Under the pieces are notes generated by a model that worked only from the letters and a program-made list of their open reading frames with translations, made no database searches and was not told the DNA's origin. 7,021 nt of DNA from a bacterium (lineage in GTDB: Bacteria; Bdellovibrionota_C; UBA2361; OMII01). Position 1 is the first letter of the stretch; each line of letters begins with the position of its first letter. Location of the stretch: the NCBI GenBank assembly GCA_017853915.1, contig JAFMIS010000130.1:1-7021 (forward strand). The letters are read 5' to 3'. This document shows positions 6,455 to 7,021 of the stretch, piece by piece. The position numbers were made by a program, and so were the translations under genes.

Positions 6455-6997
6455 CTACCTTTTTCGGGAAGAAGCTTCCTTTTCCCGCCTTTTTTTTGCG
6501 AGCGCCCCCGCTACCCCCGGGGGGACCATCACCGAGACATCTCCCCCCAACAAAGCCACCTGCTTCACCACAGAGGAGCTGATATACGAATGCTCTTCGC
6601 GAGCCGTCAAAAAGAATGTCTCCACTGTTGGTACGAGTTTTCTATTGATGAGGGCCATCTGCGCCTCATAATCAAAATCAGAGATCGCTCGAAGCCCCCG
6701 AATAACCACGCGGCTCTTGACGCTTTGCACGAAGTCCACCAGAAGACCAGAGAAGCTCACCACGGACACGCGCCCCTGACATCGAGCGAACTGCCTTTTG
6801 ATGAGGGCGACCCGCTCCTCCTCTGAGAACAGAGATTTTTTTGCCGGGTTATCCAATACACCCACTACGACGTGCCCAAAGATAGCAACCGCCCGTTCGA
6901 TGATATCAACATGACCATTAGTAAGGGGGTCAAATGACCCGGGGAAAACCGCCACCGAGGCTGGATGTATCCGCTTCTTTCCATTTTTGTTCGCCAT
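6455..6997 (-). CDS. coaD: Pantetheine-phosphate adenylyltransferase (CoaD)
   Basis: CoaD joins 4'-phosphopantetheine to ATP to form dephospho-CoA, the penultimate step of coenzyme A biosynthesis. The protein is 180 residues; many CoaD proteins are about 160, and the surplus is a basic N-terminus (KNGKK) and a Lys/Arg-rich tail after residue 165. The nucleotidyltransferase signature is FPGSFDPLTNGH at 18-29, with the HxGH-type motif ending in His29. Also present are VIRGLRAISDFDYEAQMALINRKL at 98-121, which lines the phosphopantetheine site, and EEHSYISSSVVKQVALLGGDV at 134-154, holding the ISSS..K motif that binds ATP phosphates. I placed the start at the ATG at 6997 because GGAGAG lies 8 nt before it. 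A GTG at 7006, three codons upstream, overlaps that ribosome site. The frame is open to the window edge, so a longer start outside cannot be excluded but is not needed. An A8 run lies near the 3' end of the gene. Confidence 0.97.
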   Translation of the reverse strand: MANKNGKKRIHPASVAVFPGSFDPLTNGHVDIIERAVAIFGHVVVGVLDNPAKKSLFSEEERVALIKRQFARCQGRVSVVSFSGLLVDFVQSVKSRVVIRGLRAISDFDYEAQMALINRKLVPTVETFFLTAREEHSYISSSVVKQVALLGGDVSVMVPPGVAGALAKKRREKEASSRKR

Positions 6998-7005
6998 AGC
7001 AACCA

Positions 7006-7011
7006 CTCTCC
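7006..7011 (-). promoter_or_regulatory. Ribosome binding site of coaD
   Basis: GGAGAG on the minus strand, 8 nt before the ATG at 6997. It favours that ATG over the GTG at 7006, which would overlap the site. Confidence 0.65.
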
Positions 7012-7021
7012 GAGGAGCATT

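Noticed and set aside
6467..6497. A plus-strand hairpin GGAAG/CTTCC followed by T runs, resembling an intrinsic terminator
   Set aside because: No plus-strand gene exists to terminate; the stem is only 5 bp and lies inside the coaD coding region.
6425..6826. A 133-codon plus-strand open frame opposite coaD
   Set aside because: It is antisense to coaD, with His/Arg-rich composition and no recognisable domain.
6930..7021. The tail of an upstream gene (for example rsmD) overlapping coaD at the right edge
   Set aside because: The alternative minus-strand frames are open at the edge, but their translations show no recognisable family signature over so short a stretch.

Overview
This is an ordinary chromosomal stretch from a Gram-negative bacterium with a heptose-containing lipopolysaccharide (LPS) inner core. 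Every gene lies on the minus strand. The LPS enzymes (ADP-heptose precursor kinase, two family-9 heptosyltransferases, a Kdo-type core kinase) imply an outer membrane. The phylum cannot be fixed from sequence alone. The stand-alone heptose-7-phosphate kinase and the cysteine-rich tails on the heptosyltransferases make me lean towards a deltaproteobacteria-like lineage rather than an enteric one, but this is only an impression.

Layout in order of transcription (right to left). coaD (6997-6455, coenzyme A biosynthesis) comes first. It is followed by a 234-bp gap holding a near-consensus sigma70-type promoter (-35 at 6389-6384, -10 at 6366-6361), a pair of direct repeats 21 bp apart just upstream of it, and a roughly 134-nt leader with competing hairpins. 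Downstream of the promoter runs a tight gene series: ndk (6220-5807), rlmN (5779-4697), a waaF-like heptosyltransferase (4682-3555), a kdkA-like core kinase (3548-2814), a second heptosyltransferase (2821-1817), the heptose-7-phosphate kinase hldE1/rfaE1 (1710-697) and yicC (691 to beyond base 1, C-terminus cut off). Most junctions are under 30 bp or overlap. The one larger gap is 106 bp, before hldE1.

How the genes fit together. HldE1 makes heptose-1,7-bisphosphate on the way to ADP-heptose. The two GT9 enzymes would transfer heptose from ADP-heptose to the Kdo-lipid A core, and the kinase between them would phosphorylate Kdo or a core sugar. Flanking housekeeping genes cover nucleotide triphosphate balance (Ndk), 23S rRNA/tRNA adenosine methylation (RlmN), RNA processing (YicC) and CoA synthesis (CoaD). 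The ndk-rlmN pair also occurs in E. coli.

I found no mobile element, CRISPR array, RNA gene, defence system or clearly novel system. The points most worth a second look are the regulatory region in front of ndk, the four-cysteine motif shared by both heptosyltransferases, and the kinase placed between them.
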